Assembly (NCBI RefSeq): GCF_027943255.1
Contig: NC_072895.1
Span: 86,430,001 to 86,494,000, forward strand
Direction: 5' to 3'
DNA: 64,000 nucleotides
Origin: Anastrepha obliqua
Taxonomy: Eukaryota > Arthropoda > Insecta > Diptera > Tephritidae
The translations under genes were made by a program, and so were the position numbers. The stretch's first letter is position 1. Each line of letters starts with the position of its first letter. The notes beneath the pieces were generated by a model. That model worked only from the letters and a program-made list of their open reading frames with translations, searched no databases and had not been told where the DNA came from. Below are positions 33,850 through 44,631 of the stretch, piece after piece.

Positions 33850-34360
33850 GTTCAACTCGGCGTCTATTCAAAACTGCAGCATCAGGAGATAGGAAAACAT
33901 GCCCGTGTTCATTACAAAACCAATGCATCCTCAGACAGTTTGGTTCGGTGTCATCATTGACCCATTTTCCTTGAAAAATGTTGTAGAAAACTCCATTTCG
34001 GCCAATGGTGAGCGCTACAGAGGCACTACAAACGATTTTTTGTAGCCGAAAATTTAAGACAGTTGCAGGATGGCGCGCCGTGCCACACAACGCATGCCAC
34101 AATCCTGCTATCAGCTGTCTCGGCTATGTCAAATGGCCTCCTCGGAGCTGTGATTTGCTGCCGTTCAACTTTTTTGTGGGGTGTCATGGGGAACTGATTT
34201 TATACGAATAATCCATTAACGATTCAGGCACTTATTACAATTATCGAACAAATCATTCGTGAGCTAAAACCAGAAAGCGCCACAATGGCATTGAAAAACT
34301 GGGTTAACAGGTTGCGCTACTGCGAAGCTAACAGAGGGAGCTACATAAATGAAATCTCGA
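33850..34360 (+). mobile_element. Tc1/mariner-superfamily transposase fragment
   Basis: Plus-strand pieces VWFGVIIDPF, NGERYRGTTNDF, LQDGAPCHTTHATI and VKWPPRSCDLLPFNFF follow the order of the catalytic domain seen in the element at 21819-22746 (FNGERYRAMINDFF, WFQQDGATCHTANATI, WPPRSCDITPLDYF). Frames change and stops interrupt it, and terminal repeats were not found. Confidence 0.65.
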
Positions 34361-34450
34361 TACCATAAATAATGGAATATACAGAAAAATTTTTTTTTTT
34401 TTTTCAATTTCTATGCAATTACTAACCGCTCCTGTAGAGGCTTTTACCGT

Positions 34451-34569
34451 TTCCACGATAGTCGGTTCTACGTTACCGAAACGACCCGGATTTATATCCG
34501 GCCAAGGACTGTCACTCCAGCAGCATTCCCCGTAAGTATGGGGAATGTTTATGCTGCTACGACAACAAC
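34451..34569 (+). mobile_element. SINE-like short retroposon, intact copy
   Basis: A 13-bp target duplication AGGCTTTTACCGT / AGGCTTTTGCCGT (34438-34450 and 34570-34582, one mismatch) bounds 119 bp with GTCGGTTCTACGTTACCGAA, ATATCCGGCCAAGGACTGTC and the tail GCTGCTACGACAACAAC. This defines the unit length independently of the copy at 5378. Confidence 0.85.
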
Positions 34570-34872
34570 AGGCTTTTGCCGTCATTAATCGCAAGTCACT
34601 AGGTGTGAAACAACTCTCGATCCACCCCATCTGTGTCTCAAGGTCCGAAATGTAACAAGATGGCTATATCCATCCCAGAAATTGCGCATAACTTAAGTAG
34701 AGTTCGCCATAGGGGGATATTCTTCAGCCTTAAGATTGAACTTGGCTCTGCTTATGGCTCTAATGAAACCCATGCCGTTCTACTACATATAGAATTATTT
34801 ACTGTACTTTATTGAATTACTTTATTTTTAATTATCCCTAATATTTATCTTTTTTCTTCTCCTCTCTTACAG

Positions 34873-35844
34873 TTGCCACCCATTATTGCCAATTTGTCAC
34901 GCCTGCAGGTATTAACTTTGGACTATAATCGACTCGATGCTTTTCCCATGATTATTTGCCAGTTGACAAACCTGCGTATACTTAATCTTAGTTGTAATCA
35001 AATAGCTAAACTGCCACCAGAAATTGGTCATCTTACACAATTGGAAACATTTTGGTGCAATAATACGGGCCTTCTGGAAATTCCCGAAGAGATCGGCAAC
35101 TGCTACCGCCTGGAGACGATGGGAGCACGTGGCAATAAACTGAAACACTTACCAGACAGTATGGGCCAGCTAACGAATCTACGTTGGCTGACATTTGAAT
35201 CGAATGAATTGACTAATGTACCCACCACAATGGACACACTCGTCAAATTGGTACATTTGAATTTCAAAAATAATCACCTCACCAGCGTACCCGCTTGTCT
35301 GCGACATATGCGTAAGCTGCAATACGTATTTCTGAATAATAATCGCATAGAGACAATGCCGGCGACGGAAGATCTCTTCAGCACACGTTTTGTGCGCTTG
35401 CTCAATCTCAGTGAGAATCCAATTTGCGATGAGGAAGAGGCACGTCGACAATTGAGGGTGAGTTTTAGCAGGGAAGACTACAAATGGAAAATGGTTTAAG
35501 TTAAAAATTGTTTATTTTAATTTCTTTTTACAGGAACATTTGCATGTGCAGTGCGAAGAACGGCTGGACGGAGCGGAGCAGCAACGTTTGGCAATGCGCG
35601 GCAACGAGCAGAGTGAGGACGATGAGGATGACGAGGGTGATGCAAACTCCGATTGGGAGAATAGTATAGAGACTAGTGATTTAGACACAACAGATGAGAG
35701 TGGACCTGAAAATGACTTAGAGGTAAATTTGTGAAATAAGTGGAAACTAATTTGTAAATGAATTAACTTTTTAATTTTCCGTTTTTGCAGGATATTTCCG
35801 TGCTTATACCTGAACTTTCACGTTACATAACAAACTTCAATTGA
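34873..35844 (+). CDS. leucine-rich-repeat protein, exons 2-4 (codons 61-335)
   Basis: Exon 2 is 34873-35457 (195 codons), exon 3 35534-35722 (63 codons), exon 4 35791-35844 (17 codons and TGA). All junctions are phase 0 with GT-AG sites (GTGAGT, GTAAAT; CAG, GCAG). Exon 2 carries about eight typical 23-residue repeats with the LxxLxLxxN pattern (VLTLDYNRLDAFP, ILNLSCNQIAKLPPEIG, HLNFKNNHLTSVP). Exon 3 is an acidic, Ser/Asp/Glu-rich segment (EDDEDDEGD) after a short helical stretch, and exon 4 closes SRYITNFN. Such proteins usually serve as scaffolds; the partner cannot be told from sequence. The exon 2 donor has an in-frame readthrough frame to 35499 that is not needed. Confidence 0.9.
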
Positions 35845-35877
35845 ATCGATTCGCTCCTGACTTAAGCTAAGATTTCG

Positions 35878-36010
35878 TTGTTGTTGTTGCAACAGGTTAA
35901 ACATTTCCCATTAAGGTTTTTGGGGAATGTTGCTGGAGTGACAGTCCGTGGCCAGTTATAAATCCGGGCCATTCTTCCGGTAACATAAACCGACTGTCGC
36001 GGGTTCATCT
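35878..36010 (-). mobile_element. SINE-like short retroposon, inverted copy downstream of the LRR gene
   Basis: The plus strand begins TTGTTGTTGTTGCAACAGGTT and contains GGAGTGACAGTCCGTGGCCA and GGTAACATAAACCGACTGTC, the reverse complement of the 34451 copy. It starts about 34 nt after the LRR stop codon and so may form part of that 3' UTR. Confidence 0.75.
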
Positions 36011-36452
36011 TGTTCTGCGCTTATACACATACATACATACATATATTTATTCAAACTTAATGTTGGTATTGAAATTATGTGATAACTTCCAATTTTATGA
36101 AATTATACAAAAAGTGAGGTTTTATTTTATTTTAAAAAAACAAAAATGGTTTTTTATTGAACTAGTAAGAAGAGTACGGTTAGTACTCGTATGAAATGCA
36201 TTTACAACATTTATAATATATTCACATATTCTCACTTTGCACAGCAAAACGTTGCAACGGGTTCTGACAAAACTGCCCCAGGCAAAAACTATTCTAATGA
36301 AAACGCTAACAAAAGAAAATCGGAAATCGGAAAAATGATAAATGTAGTCGGCATGTGAAAGGAGCAAGCTTAAAACTAGCTTATTTAAAAATATTTATTT
36401 ATTTCTTATGAATTGGTTGTGTAGCCTGAGTTATTGTGGGTCTTTTTGTGGA

Positions 36453-36580
36453 TTAACCAGACATCTTTTTCATTAGCTCCTCATCCTGTATGGACATGGC
36501 GGTTAGTTTTTTGCCAATTTTCTCATGAATATCCAGGTATTTGGCCACGCAGCGGTCAATGCAAACCATTTCGCCTTTAC
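36453..36580 (-). CDS. Tim10: Tim10, exon 2
   Basis: Second coding exon of Tim10; it completes the codon split after exon 1 (41308-41158) and ends at TAA 36455-36453. It supplies the second CX3C motif (CIDRC), the conserved [14 protein letters not shown] helix and the [10 protein letters not shown] tail. The acceptor is TTTCCCTTGCAG. AATAAA signals on the minus strand at 36394-36403 fit the 3' end. The neighbouring LRR gene ends convergently about 600 bp away. Confidence 0.95.
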
Positions 36581-36647
36581 CTGCAAGGGAAAAATAAAAG
36601 CCATGAAAAAATCTGTATAGAAAAATGACTGAATGTTCAATAAAACA

Positions 36648-36801
36648 CAGTGTAACCTCTCCTAACGGACTCTATTAGCCGGACACCACCCTTGAGCGGG
36701 CATTTTTTTCTATATCGGATCGGAAGAAGTTACGCTCTTTTGAGTGGACACCTCTCTTGGACGGACGCACTGTGAGTGTGCGTTCAAGAGCGGTTTCACT
36801 G
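36648..36801. mobile_element. 154-bp pogo/Tigger-type MITE
   Basis: The ends are CAGTGTAACCTCTCCTAACG and, from the other strand, CAGTGAAACCGCTCTTGAAC, the CAGTGNAACC start typical of pogo/Tigger elements. TA follows the right end. It lies in the Tim10 intron and is non-coding. Confidence 0.65.
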
Positions 36802-37243
36802 TATGCTATTTTAGGGGCGCTGGATTTAAATGGTTAAAAAAAATATCAAAATGTGAAAAAGTGCTAAAGCAATTTTGTGTCCTTATTAAAAAAAAAAAAT
36901 TTGGCAAGCGTTTGAAAATATTGCCACCTTAACACTAACCAATATGTGTTTCCTTGTATTATATAATACAAAAAAATTTAAATGTATGATTTATTATTTT
37001 ATTGTTATTTCAAAATATTAATTATGTATTATATTAGAAAAAATTAAAAATTTGTTTTGAAAAACAATTATTTCATAACCGGTCAAATGACCGGTTGCGG
37101 TAAGAATAGAAGAATACGTGATACACCGGTACGGTTAGTGTTAATATAGAAATATATTTTTTTTACTTTACAGAACGAAAAAGCTGAGTACAAATTTAAC
37201 CAGAGCAGGGATAAGTTTAGTTGGGCGCTTTTAAATACTTGTA

Positions 37244-38450
37244 CGTGGGCGTTTCAATAAGTACCCGTGTTTGATGACAGAGGGCCTTCCTGAGGGAAGT
37301 TGGTATTAGCATCGTGTGCTGCCATCTATCAAACGACGGTGAAACAAATTTCAGACTGATTGATAGGTTAGTTTGGATTTGGCAGCTATTCGAGTAAGAC
37401 GTGTTTCTCAATTTTCGCTAAGATGGAAAAAGATCAGTACCGTTCGGTAATTCGCTTTTTGTTTTTGGATGGAAAAAAATGCGAGGAGATAAAAGTAAAG
37501 TTGGATGGTGTCTATGGGGATGCTTCGCCATCTATGACCACGGTTAGATATTGGTTCAACGAATTTAAACGTGGGCGAACATCCGTTTTAGATGAGGAGC
37601 GACCAGGACGCCCGGCAGACGTGGCTACCGACGAAATCATTCAAAAAGTCCACGACACGATTCTCGCTGATCGACGAACGAAAGTGTGTGAAGTAACAGA
37701 GGCCATAGGTGTGCCGACGAACGGCAATTAATATTTTACATTAAAAGTTGGCGATGAAAAAATTGTGGCGCGATTGTTCTCGGTGACCAACAAGCGGATG
37801 CGGCTGTTAACTTCAAAGCAGTGTTTGGAGCAATTTAAGCGAGATCCGAAGGAATTTTTGCGTTGAGTTGTTACCGAGTCGAGTCGAGTTGTCACACCAG
37901 AAACTAAGCAACAATCAAAACAATGGATTTTTCCCGGTGAATCTGCTCCAAAGAAGGCGAAGATAGTCCCATCGGCTGGAAAGGTCATGGCCAAGATTTT
38001 TTGGGATGCGAACGGCGTCATCTCCATGGATTTTTTAGAAAAAGGAAGAATGATCACTGGACTAGTGAGTTATTGGACCAATTTCACAAAAAATTAAAGG
38101 AGACACGGCCGCATTTGGCGAAAAAGAAGACGCTGTGCCACCACGATAACGCAACAGCACATTCATCCGGAGTTGTCGCCGCCAAACTGCATGCATTTCT
38201 TTATGAATTGCTGCCGCACCCCAGTATTCACCCGAACTGGCGCCCTGCGACTTTTTCTTGTTCCCTAACATGAAGAAATGGCCCGCGAGAAAAAAAATTT
38301 AGTTTAAACGAGGATCCACAAATCCTATTTTTTGGAGGAGTTAAAAAAATGGCCGGAGCGTTGGGAGAAGTGGGACTATATTGAAAAAATATATATATTT
38401 TTTAAGTGGTGTTTTCATTTCTAACACGGGTACTTATTGAATCCCCCTCG
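37244..38450 (+). mobile_element. mariner transposon, decayed, in the Tim10 intron
   Basis: Ends share TTCAATAAGTACCCGTGTT as inverted repeats about 10 bp in from TA dinucleotides (37242-37243, 38451-38452). The plus frame at 37423-37731 is an N-terminal mariner domain (YRSVIRFLFLDGK, TTVRYWFNEFKRGRTSV, DEERPGRP). Later segments in other frames include LAKKKTLCHHDNATAHS and a WPERWEKWDYI-like end. Indels remove the frame. Confidence 0.8.
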
Positions 38451-38699
38451 TATTGTCGTTAGTTTCCGTTTAAATCAATATTTTTTTAGTGAAGGTGTAT
38501 TTAGAGGTCATACATCAAAATCCGTTAAAAATTCGAGTTGGTAAAAATATGAGTTAAAGTCTTTCTATATTGTACCAACGATATGTTTTTTAAGAAAGTG
38601 AATATATTTAGTACCTAAAGGTGAAAAAAAGTGGTCGACGTAAACGACTGGGTTGGAGTGTGAAAAAAAAGAAATAGAATAAAAAATATAAAAAAGTTG

Positions 38700-38830
38700 T
38701 TTTCCAATAGTGGTCACTCCTCGGCAGGCGATGGCAAGTCTCGGAGTGTATTTCTGCCATGAAAAAACCCCTCATAAAAACCATCTGCCGTTCGAAGGCG
38801 GCATAAAGTTTTAGGTCGCAAAAATTATTA
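38700..38830 (+). mobile_element. tRNA-derived SINE fragment
   Basis: Contains CTCCTCGGCAGGCGATGGCA and GGAGTGTATTTCTGCCATGA, the reverse complement of the central part of the 40795-41104 SINE. Confidence 0.6.
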
Positions 38831-40794
38831 TTATAGAGCCATTAATTTCCTTGTAAGTCTAGGTACATATGTAATGCGCATAAATCCATAATTTGTTGTC
38901 TGTTATGATTTTTCAAAACATTTCGTCTAAATTGATCCAACAATTTTTGGACTAATCGAATCAGGCATATTTTTTACCTTTTTTCTTAATTTTTCGGTAT
39001 CCAATGAAAGTAAATCATTTTTATTTACTGTTTGCTGGTGGAAATAATGCCTAAGGCTACCTTAATCTCACTGTACTCGTAAGTCACATGGCGCCTGATT
39101 TCGGTATATCCTCACAAAATCCGTGAATGATGGAAGGATGCTTGCGATTGAACTCGTTATAAGAGTGATGCTCGGTGGCAAAAAGGGTCTTTATCCTAAG
39201 TTTAAGGACTTGATTAATTTGGGTAAGTTAATTGTTTTCGGTCTAACTTGAGCTCTTCGCCTGTAGGTGACATTTTATCTCCAATATCGGCACTCATGAT
39301 TTGGGAGTTTAGGAATGCTCCGATTGGCTCTCGATGATTGTCGTTTAAGGACTCTTAAAATGCGACCGGCCTGATATGATTAGTTGTCAATTTGAGTACT
39401 GCGGTGATTCCTTTCGTAAAGCACAGCAATAGAGAGCTTAAGTGCCCCAGTATATGGTCTCAAACATATCAAAAATATCTTCGAAAATGCTTTTTTCTGA
39501 CACTACAGGCCATCATCAGCTTCCTAAGCTAAATCAGAGATACTCCCACTGGTGTGTGGAAGCTTTTGAAATACAGAAACTTGTTTCTTCGTCTTCGTTT
39601 TCCGTTTTGGGAAGCTCGAAATTGGATTATGATGGGCTCTCTCAGAGCATGAGATTATTACAGATCGGATTATCGAATGAATGTCGCTCAGAGCTATGTT
39701 ATACAGCAGGCTGGTCCTTAGCATAGGCTTCATGTTGTTCCTTTAATTCTTTCACGTGTAGGAGTGGCTCTAGGATATGAGGCAGATCATTTTTAGGATG
39801 GTTACCACAATGGCATCAAATTGAGTACTATTTCACGCATTGTTTCAATTATCTATGTACTTCTTAGTAACAACATCAACGACTTATATTTCTCTGCACT
39901 CGTTAACTTGAACTTGAACAGACAAGTAGCAGAGCAAAGTTCGTTTTCGTTGTTTTCCTCTGCTCCTAGCTACGTTTCAGTGCTGCAAGTAGATAATATT
40001 CTTTAAGAGGTTGGGAATTCGACCTCGTGGCCTTTTATGCCCTCTACTCATCACAGTACCTCATTCAGACCCAGTTCCCTTATTAAACTTAGGATGGAGC
40101 CTGTGCCTTTCTTTTGACTGCAGTTGCCCCAGATGTCTCAACTTTCTTCGAGCTATAGCGCTGCATTCCAGGAGAAGGTGCATTGGAGTCTCCTGATCGA
40201 TTTGATTGGCAGAAAACAGAAGAGTCCGTAGACCAATTCTCGAAGCACTGCTACCAGTTCAGAGCAATGGTAACAAAAAAAAATTTGAAGTGCTCTCTGT
40301 AGTCGGAGTTCATCTTCCATCTTCCGGTTTTCGTTGGGATCTGATTTGTTTGTGTTGTTGTTTTTGTGACAGTATAACACATTTAACATTTGGCGCATGC
40401 TTTTGGAGAGACAGAGTTTAGCGCATATTTTTAAATTCAAGCTGTTTCGGCCATGTATGTGCTAAAGTCGTGTGGATCAGTTTATCCGTAGTATGGCCAT
40501 ATGCCTAAGCATCAAATTGGATATAACATCGACAATAATTAATGCTTTTACCCTCGCGATTTAGCATATGACCACCGTAATGTGATTGAGAACAAAGAAA
40601 AATATTTATTTTCCTATGGAAGAGCAGAATATCATATAACTATGAAAACCAGCTTAGGTGTGGTAGTGCTTCTCGAGACGTTCTGGAACTATACTTGGTT
40701 AAAAACGGTCTAATTGGGCAAAATTTAAAATAATACTCCTCTCCTTGCAATAAATAATTCTAACTTAATAGAAGTGTATATTTATATATATATA
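38831..40794. other. Tim10 intron, no feature recognised
   Basis: About 2 kb with only short frames. The GC-richer part at 39440-40430 may be an old element remnant, but no motif supports a call. Confidence 0.4.
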
Positions 40795-41104
40795 ATTGGC
40801 GTATACAGCTTTCTTTGGGTGTTTGGCCGAGCTCCTCCTCCTATTTGTGATGTGCGTCTTGATGCTGTTCTACAAATGGAGGGACCTAAAGTTTCAAGCC
40901 GACTATGAACGGCAAATATTTTTATGATGAGCTTTTCCATGGCAGAAATACACTCGGAGGTTTGCCATTGCCTGCCGAGGGGCGACCGCTATTAGAAAAA
41001 ACTTTTTCTTAATTTTGGTGTGTGACCGAGATTGGAACCTACGTTCTCTCTGTGAATTCCAAATGGTAGTCGCGCACCAACCCATTCGGCTATGGCGGCC
41101 GCCT
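40795..41104 (-). mobile_element. tRNA-derived SINE, best copy in the window
   Basis: On the minus strand the head starts GGCGGCCGCCATAGCCGAAT. It has an A box-like TAGCCGAATGGGTTGGTGCG (41092-41073) and a B box-like GGTTCCAATCTC (41039-41028), spaced as in a tRNA gene (pol III internal promoter). A non-tRNA body follows with GAGTGTATTTCTGCCATGGA, and the 3' end is TA-rich. Five partial copies lie at 14350, 23330, 27650, 31530 and 38700. Confidence 0.85.
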
Positions 41105-41157
41105 AAGTGTACATTTAGCATGGATATAATTAAAAACATAACTTGATCGTTACTTAC

Positions 41158-41308
41158 CCAATTCAGCTTCGCCGTACCGTGGTGGTATGCATTTTTTGTG
41201 GCAAGCATTTGTCATGCGGTTATATAAGTCAGACATCATTTCGATTTCCATTTCTTGCATGAGCTGCAGTTTAGCTTGGTCGGCTTGACTTATCTGTGGC
41301 ATGGCCAT
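41158..41308 (-). CDS. Tim10: Tim10, exon 1
   Basis: ATG at 41308-41306 ([17 protein letters not shown]), 50 codons plus one base, donor GTAAGTAA. Joined to 36580-36453 it makes a 92-residue small Tim chaperone. The first CX3C is CHKKC, preceded by [16 protein letters not shown], a near-perfect Tim10 signature. Known role: three Tim9 and three Tim10 subunits form the hexamer that ferries carrier precursors across the mitochondrial intermembrane space to TIM22. The intron (36581-41157, 4577 bp) has been swollen by a mariner and SINEs. Confidence 0.95.
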
Positions 41309-41456
41309 TTTGTATGTTGTGCTTTATGTTCACAAGTCGTCTCAATAAAATTGTTTGTTTTAGGTTACACGTTTCGTGTGGTAGTTTGTCCAATTGCTCT
41401 TGCTTGTTGGCCAAATAAATTTTTGGAGAAGCTCTCTTTTTGTTTTTTTTTTTAGC

Positions 41457-41780
41457 TTAACCACTGAAGCGTCTATCACCGATGGGTTCGTATTCACCAA
41501 TATTTGCTTTTCGCATGCGTTCACGAATTTGCATGTCCTTATAACGCCGCTTATCTACAGAATTTTTCGACAGAACAAACCCAGCGACACCCGCAACTGT
41601 AATGACTGACCTATCAGTTTTATGAAAAAGAGAAGTTGTGTTCTTCAGATATAATTTAAATTTAATTCAATGATTACAATTTACTCACCAACAAACCACA
41701 ATTTTCCCAAATGAACCCAAAGACATGACCCTCACTAAATTTTTATCGAGCAACGATGTAATCTCAGCTGGTTTTGACAT
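41457..41780 (-). CDS. small single-span membrane protein, 81 aa, function unknown
   Basis: Two exons: 41780-41689 (30 codons plus 2 nt; donor GTGAGTAAA) and 41610-41457. The acceptor at 41612-41611 (TGATAG) follows a CTTCTCTTTTT tract. This acceptor, not the CAG 14 nt further on, keeps the frame and produces one hydrophobic helix at about residues 26-44 (VITVAGVAGFVLSKN). A basic, helical tail follows (DKRRYKDMQIRERMRKANIG), ending RRFSG. The short size, lone helix and basic tail recall mitochondrial inner-membrane assembly proteins. I do not recognise a named family. It lies 149 bp upstream of Tim10 on the same strand. Confidence 0.7.
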
Positions 41781-42303
41781 AACCTCATTCTTTTCTATAA
41801 AATGACAGCTGCGAAGGCAAAGCACCTTGCCACACCGTTTCGCAGGTTATCAGTCAATGTGGTGGCCAGATGAATTAACCAATGCGTATACCCCATACAA
41901 GATTTGGTTTTTAACGGGATTGCAGAAAATTGAAATGGCTCTTATGAATGTATATGTATATATATGTATGTATCATTTTTTAGAGCAGGTTTGCTGTATT
42001 TCCACTTGGAGGAAGTTGCGTTATGTTTGAAAATAATAAATGTAATTTTATGACAAAAAAGTGCGTTGATTTTCTTCTGCTCAACAGGTCGTGGTTGGGA
42101 TGGTTCGATCAAATATATTGTGCACTTCCCTTTTCACGATTTTTCTCTTAGGAAATATAAGACGACACGTAGAGGTAGCTGAGTTTTTTTTCGCTAGGGA
42201 TTCTCTTGAGAACGTCTGGACACAAATAGTTTAATGTTTTGTATAATATAACAACATAGCAAAATAGGTTTACTGTAAAAAAACCTTAAGACCACATTCC
42301 TGT

Positions 42304-42860
42304 TTGTGCGAAAAAATAGCTTCTTTTTACGATTTGCTTAGGCTTAAATGTTTAGTTTTGCTCCAGAAGATCATAAACACTCAGGAACCCAGATACCTCA
42401 AAGATCCACTTATGTTCTCAAAGTCCTGCCGTTCGTTAAACTTAGTCCCGATGAAATACGGTTGTTTGGCGACTGAACGTCAATATTTTGTGTTCTCTGC
42501 CCGTCTTTGGAATACCTTACCTCGAAAATTAAACGTATAAGAGAAAGTTCGTGCTTCAAACATAAATTGCTTCGCTACCTTGCCGAAAATTGTTGAATGT
42601 ACTCAAATGGTTCCACATTATTTCAAACTACTCCAATTAATAATCTCTACTCCTACTACTACTATTTTTATCTTACTTTGCTTTTTTAATACCTTCTCCA
42701 ACTTCAACTTCTTTACCACTACTTGTAATTTTAATTTTGATTTTACTGTTAATCCTTTTATCTACGATTTTATTATATAAACTATTCTTAAGGTCAATCA
42801 TTGTAAAATTAACCCATGGTTATATTTTTGACTTTAATAATAAATAGATAAATAAATAAA
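42304..42860 (+). mobile_element. LINE 3' end, decayed
   Basis: The plus frame at 42304-42540 reads LLQKIINTQEPRYL, LATERQYFVFSARLWNTLPR; a later frame adds FKHKLLRYLAEN. This RLWN-LP ... FK-LK-YL order is the C-terminus of jockey/CR1-type LINE proteins. The A-rich (AAATAAATAG)-like tail lies near 42840-42860. Confidence 0.65.
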
Positions 42861-42919
42861 TATTTAGTTCTTGTGACTAACAATTCACACAGAGGCATTG
42901 TAGTTTGATATTTTGGTTC

Positions 42920-43035
42920 CTTCACACGGCAGCCGGTTCTGCGTTACCGGAACGTCCTAAAATTAAATCCAACTAAGTGCTGTCACTTCAGCAGCATCCC
43001 GTTAGCAGTAAAGGGGATTTTTTTTGCTGTTATAT
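42920..43035 (+). mobile_element. SINE-like short retroposon, diverged copy
   Basis: Contains CCGGTTCTGCGTTACCGGAA, GTGCTGTCACTTCAGCAGCA and the TTTTTTGCTGTTATA end, colinear with the 34451 copy. Confidence 0.65.
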
Positions 43036-43715
43036 TAGCACTAATTTTTCGTTAAATAAAAATCGTTGCAGTTTATGAACTCATTTTTTGTTTTTAATAC
43101 TTAACTCCATTAAAGATACAAAATTTTCCAACAAAATAAATTAACAAATTTTACAAAATATACAAATATAAATAAATATGTATCAAAAACATGCTCATAC
43201 CTATATAATGGAATGATAAGCTAAAAGAGACTTAATATGTAAAAATGTAAAAAGGCTAAGGAAAATAAAAAATAGTTAGAATACCACAGGGATTTGCATT
43301 TAAGCTTGTACAACTTCGGATAGTGCATGAAAACTGTGTTAACAAAAATAACTACTACAATTTTCAATTTAATCAGATGAAAAAATTGTTAACTAAAAAT
43401 TGATATAAAAACATTTGGCAAATTTTAATAAATCTAACAGCCCAATAGTATGTGTTTCTAACAGTCACTCCTTCTTGTCGCATTCCGGGTAAGGTAAATA
43501 GGTGCTGGTAGTGTCGAATTATATTCCAATATGTGGCATATAAAATAATTGAAGTTAATAATTCTTATAACAAATGCCGCGCACGTAAAGCGTCGCACAC
43601 GTAGCTGCTGAAATGGTAAAAGTCTATCGGTCGACCGGTTAGGTGAGTCTAACTAGCAACATTGTTTTTTTTTTTATATTTGTATTATGAAAGATTTGCA
43701 AATGCAGTTCTAGTA
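43036..43715. other. 3' flank of golgin-97, no feature recognised
   Basis: AT-rich; presumably includes the golgin-97 3' UTR. No clear poly(A) signal was chosen. Confidence 0.4.
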
Positions 43716-44257
43716 TTAACTCGGCGGTATAGAGAACGAATGTTGGCCCCTGCCATGATTTGGTTTCGAACCAAACCAACTCATTTTCCAATTCAGTGTG
43801 TCTTGCAGCAATTTTTCCTCATCTTTGGTGAGTCTTAATAAAGTTGCAACAGCGCGTGTCAAGTGTCGTGCTTCTACCTGTGTATAGGAAAAAAATCATC
43901 TTAAAAATCAACGAAAAATGCAGTATTAAATATTGCACTAACCTCACGGCTGGTTAGAAATTTCACAATTACGTGCTTTAGATATTTAAAATTGACTTCG
44001 TCCATAACTATGCTACTGGTACCGGAGGTGCTTGTGGTTGAAGCGGTGGTTGTGTTAGTGCCACAGTGCTCGCATGCTAGCGATTCGCTCAAAAGTATGG
44101 TGTTGTTGGCTGCAAGTGCATTTGTTGCACTCATCGATTTGACCGCCATGTAACTACCGTTGCCTTCTTTTTCCACCTCAAACGATTTTGCGCTGCGGAA
44201 TTCTTTGTGCAGAGTTTTCTTCAAATCCGCTAATCGTTGATTCAGAATTTTTATTGT
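43716..44257 (-). CDS. Golgin97: golgin-97 (GOLGA1 homologue), last two exons with GRIP domain
   Basis: Exons 44257-43943 (105 codons) and 43877-43716 (53 codons and TAA), both phase 0; acceptor TTTCCCCGCAG, donor GTTAGT, acceptor ATACACAG. The joined C-terminus holds the GRIP domain: VNFKYLKHVIVKFLTSRE, VEARHLTRAVATLLRLTKDE, then LNWKMSWFGSKP, which closely matches the vertebrate golgin-97 end (EYKMSWFGSKP). The exposed Tyr of the GRIP domain, needed for Arl1 binding, is in FKYLKHV. Known role: trans-Golgi coiled-coil tether recruited by Arl1-GTP. A Ser/Thr-rich stretch precedes the domain. The coiled-coil exons are not in this window, so the upstream intron runs from 44258 past 64000 unless a short exon was missed. 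Confidence 0.9.
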
Positions 44258-44631
44258 CTGCGGGGAAAGAATTTATAGATGAGTTTTAAGAGAAATCTTA
44301 TAAACGTTTTTTAAGCCCGTGCGCTTTAGTGCACTAGAGTAATATAACTTTATTCACATAACGGTTGTTTGCCACAGTCTAATTGTGTCGATAAAGATTA
44401 GATATACAATGTATAAAAATGTTCATAATGAAGGTGTTGAATCGAAAGCCCTGCAAATGCAAACTTGAGTAAAAGTGGAAAATCTCACTGAGACTCATGT
44501 GTTTGCTTTAACCCAGGGAAAATGGGACAGTAATCACTACATAACCTTTCAGATGAGATTAATTTTGAAATGAATGAATGAAAATATGAAAAATTTGTAC
44601 AGGTTATGATTTGAAATAAACCGTTGTGTAC

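Noticed and set aside
35458..35499. Readthrough of LRR exon 2 into a 13-codon extension
   Set aside because: A good GTGAGT donor and a following phase-0 exon with a sensible tail make splicing much more likely.
39440..40440. Possible extra gene in the Tim10 intron
   Set aside because: Frames of up to 95 codons on both strands overlap one another without motifs, splice sites or codon bias.
41597..41610. Alternative acceptor (TTACAG) for exon 2 of the 81-aa gene
   Set aside because: It shifts the frame and reaches a stop after about 15 codons, losing the membrane helix and basic tail.
42580..42780. 66-codon frame after the LINE 3' end
   Set aside because: Low-complexity Thr/Phe-rich translation of AT-rich 3' LINE sequence.
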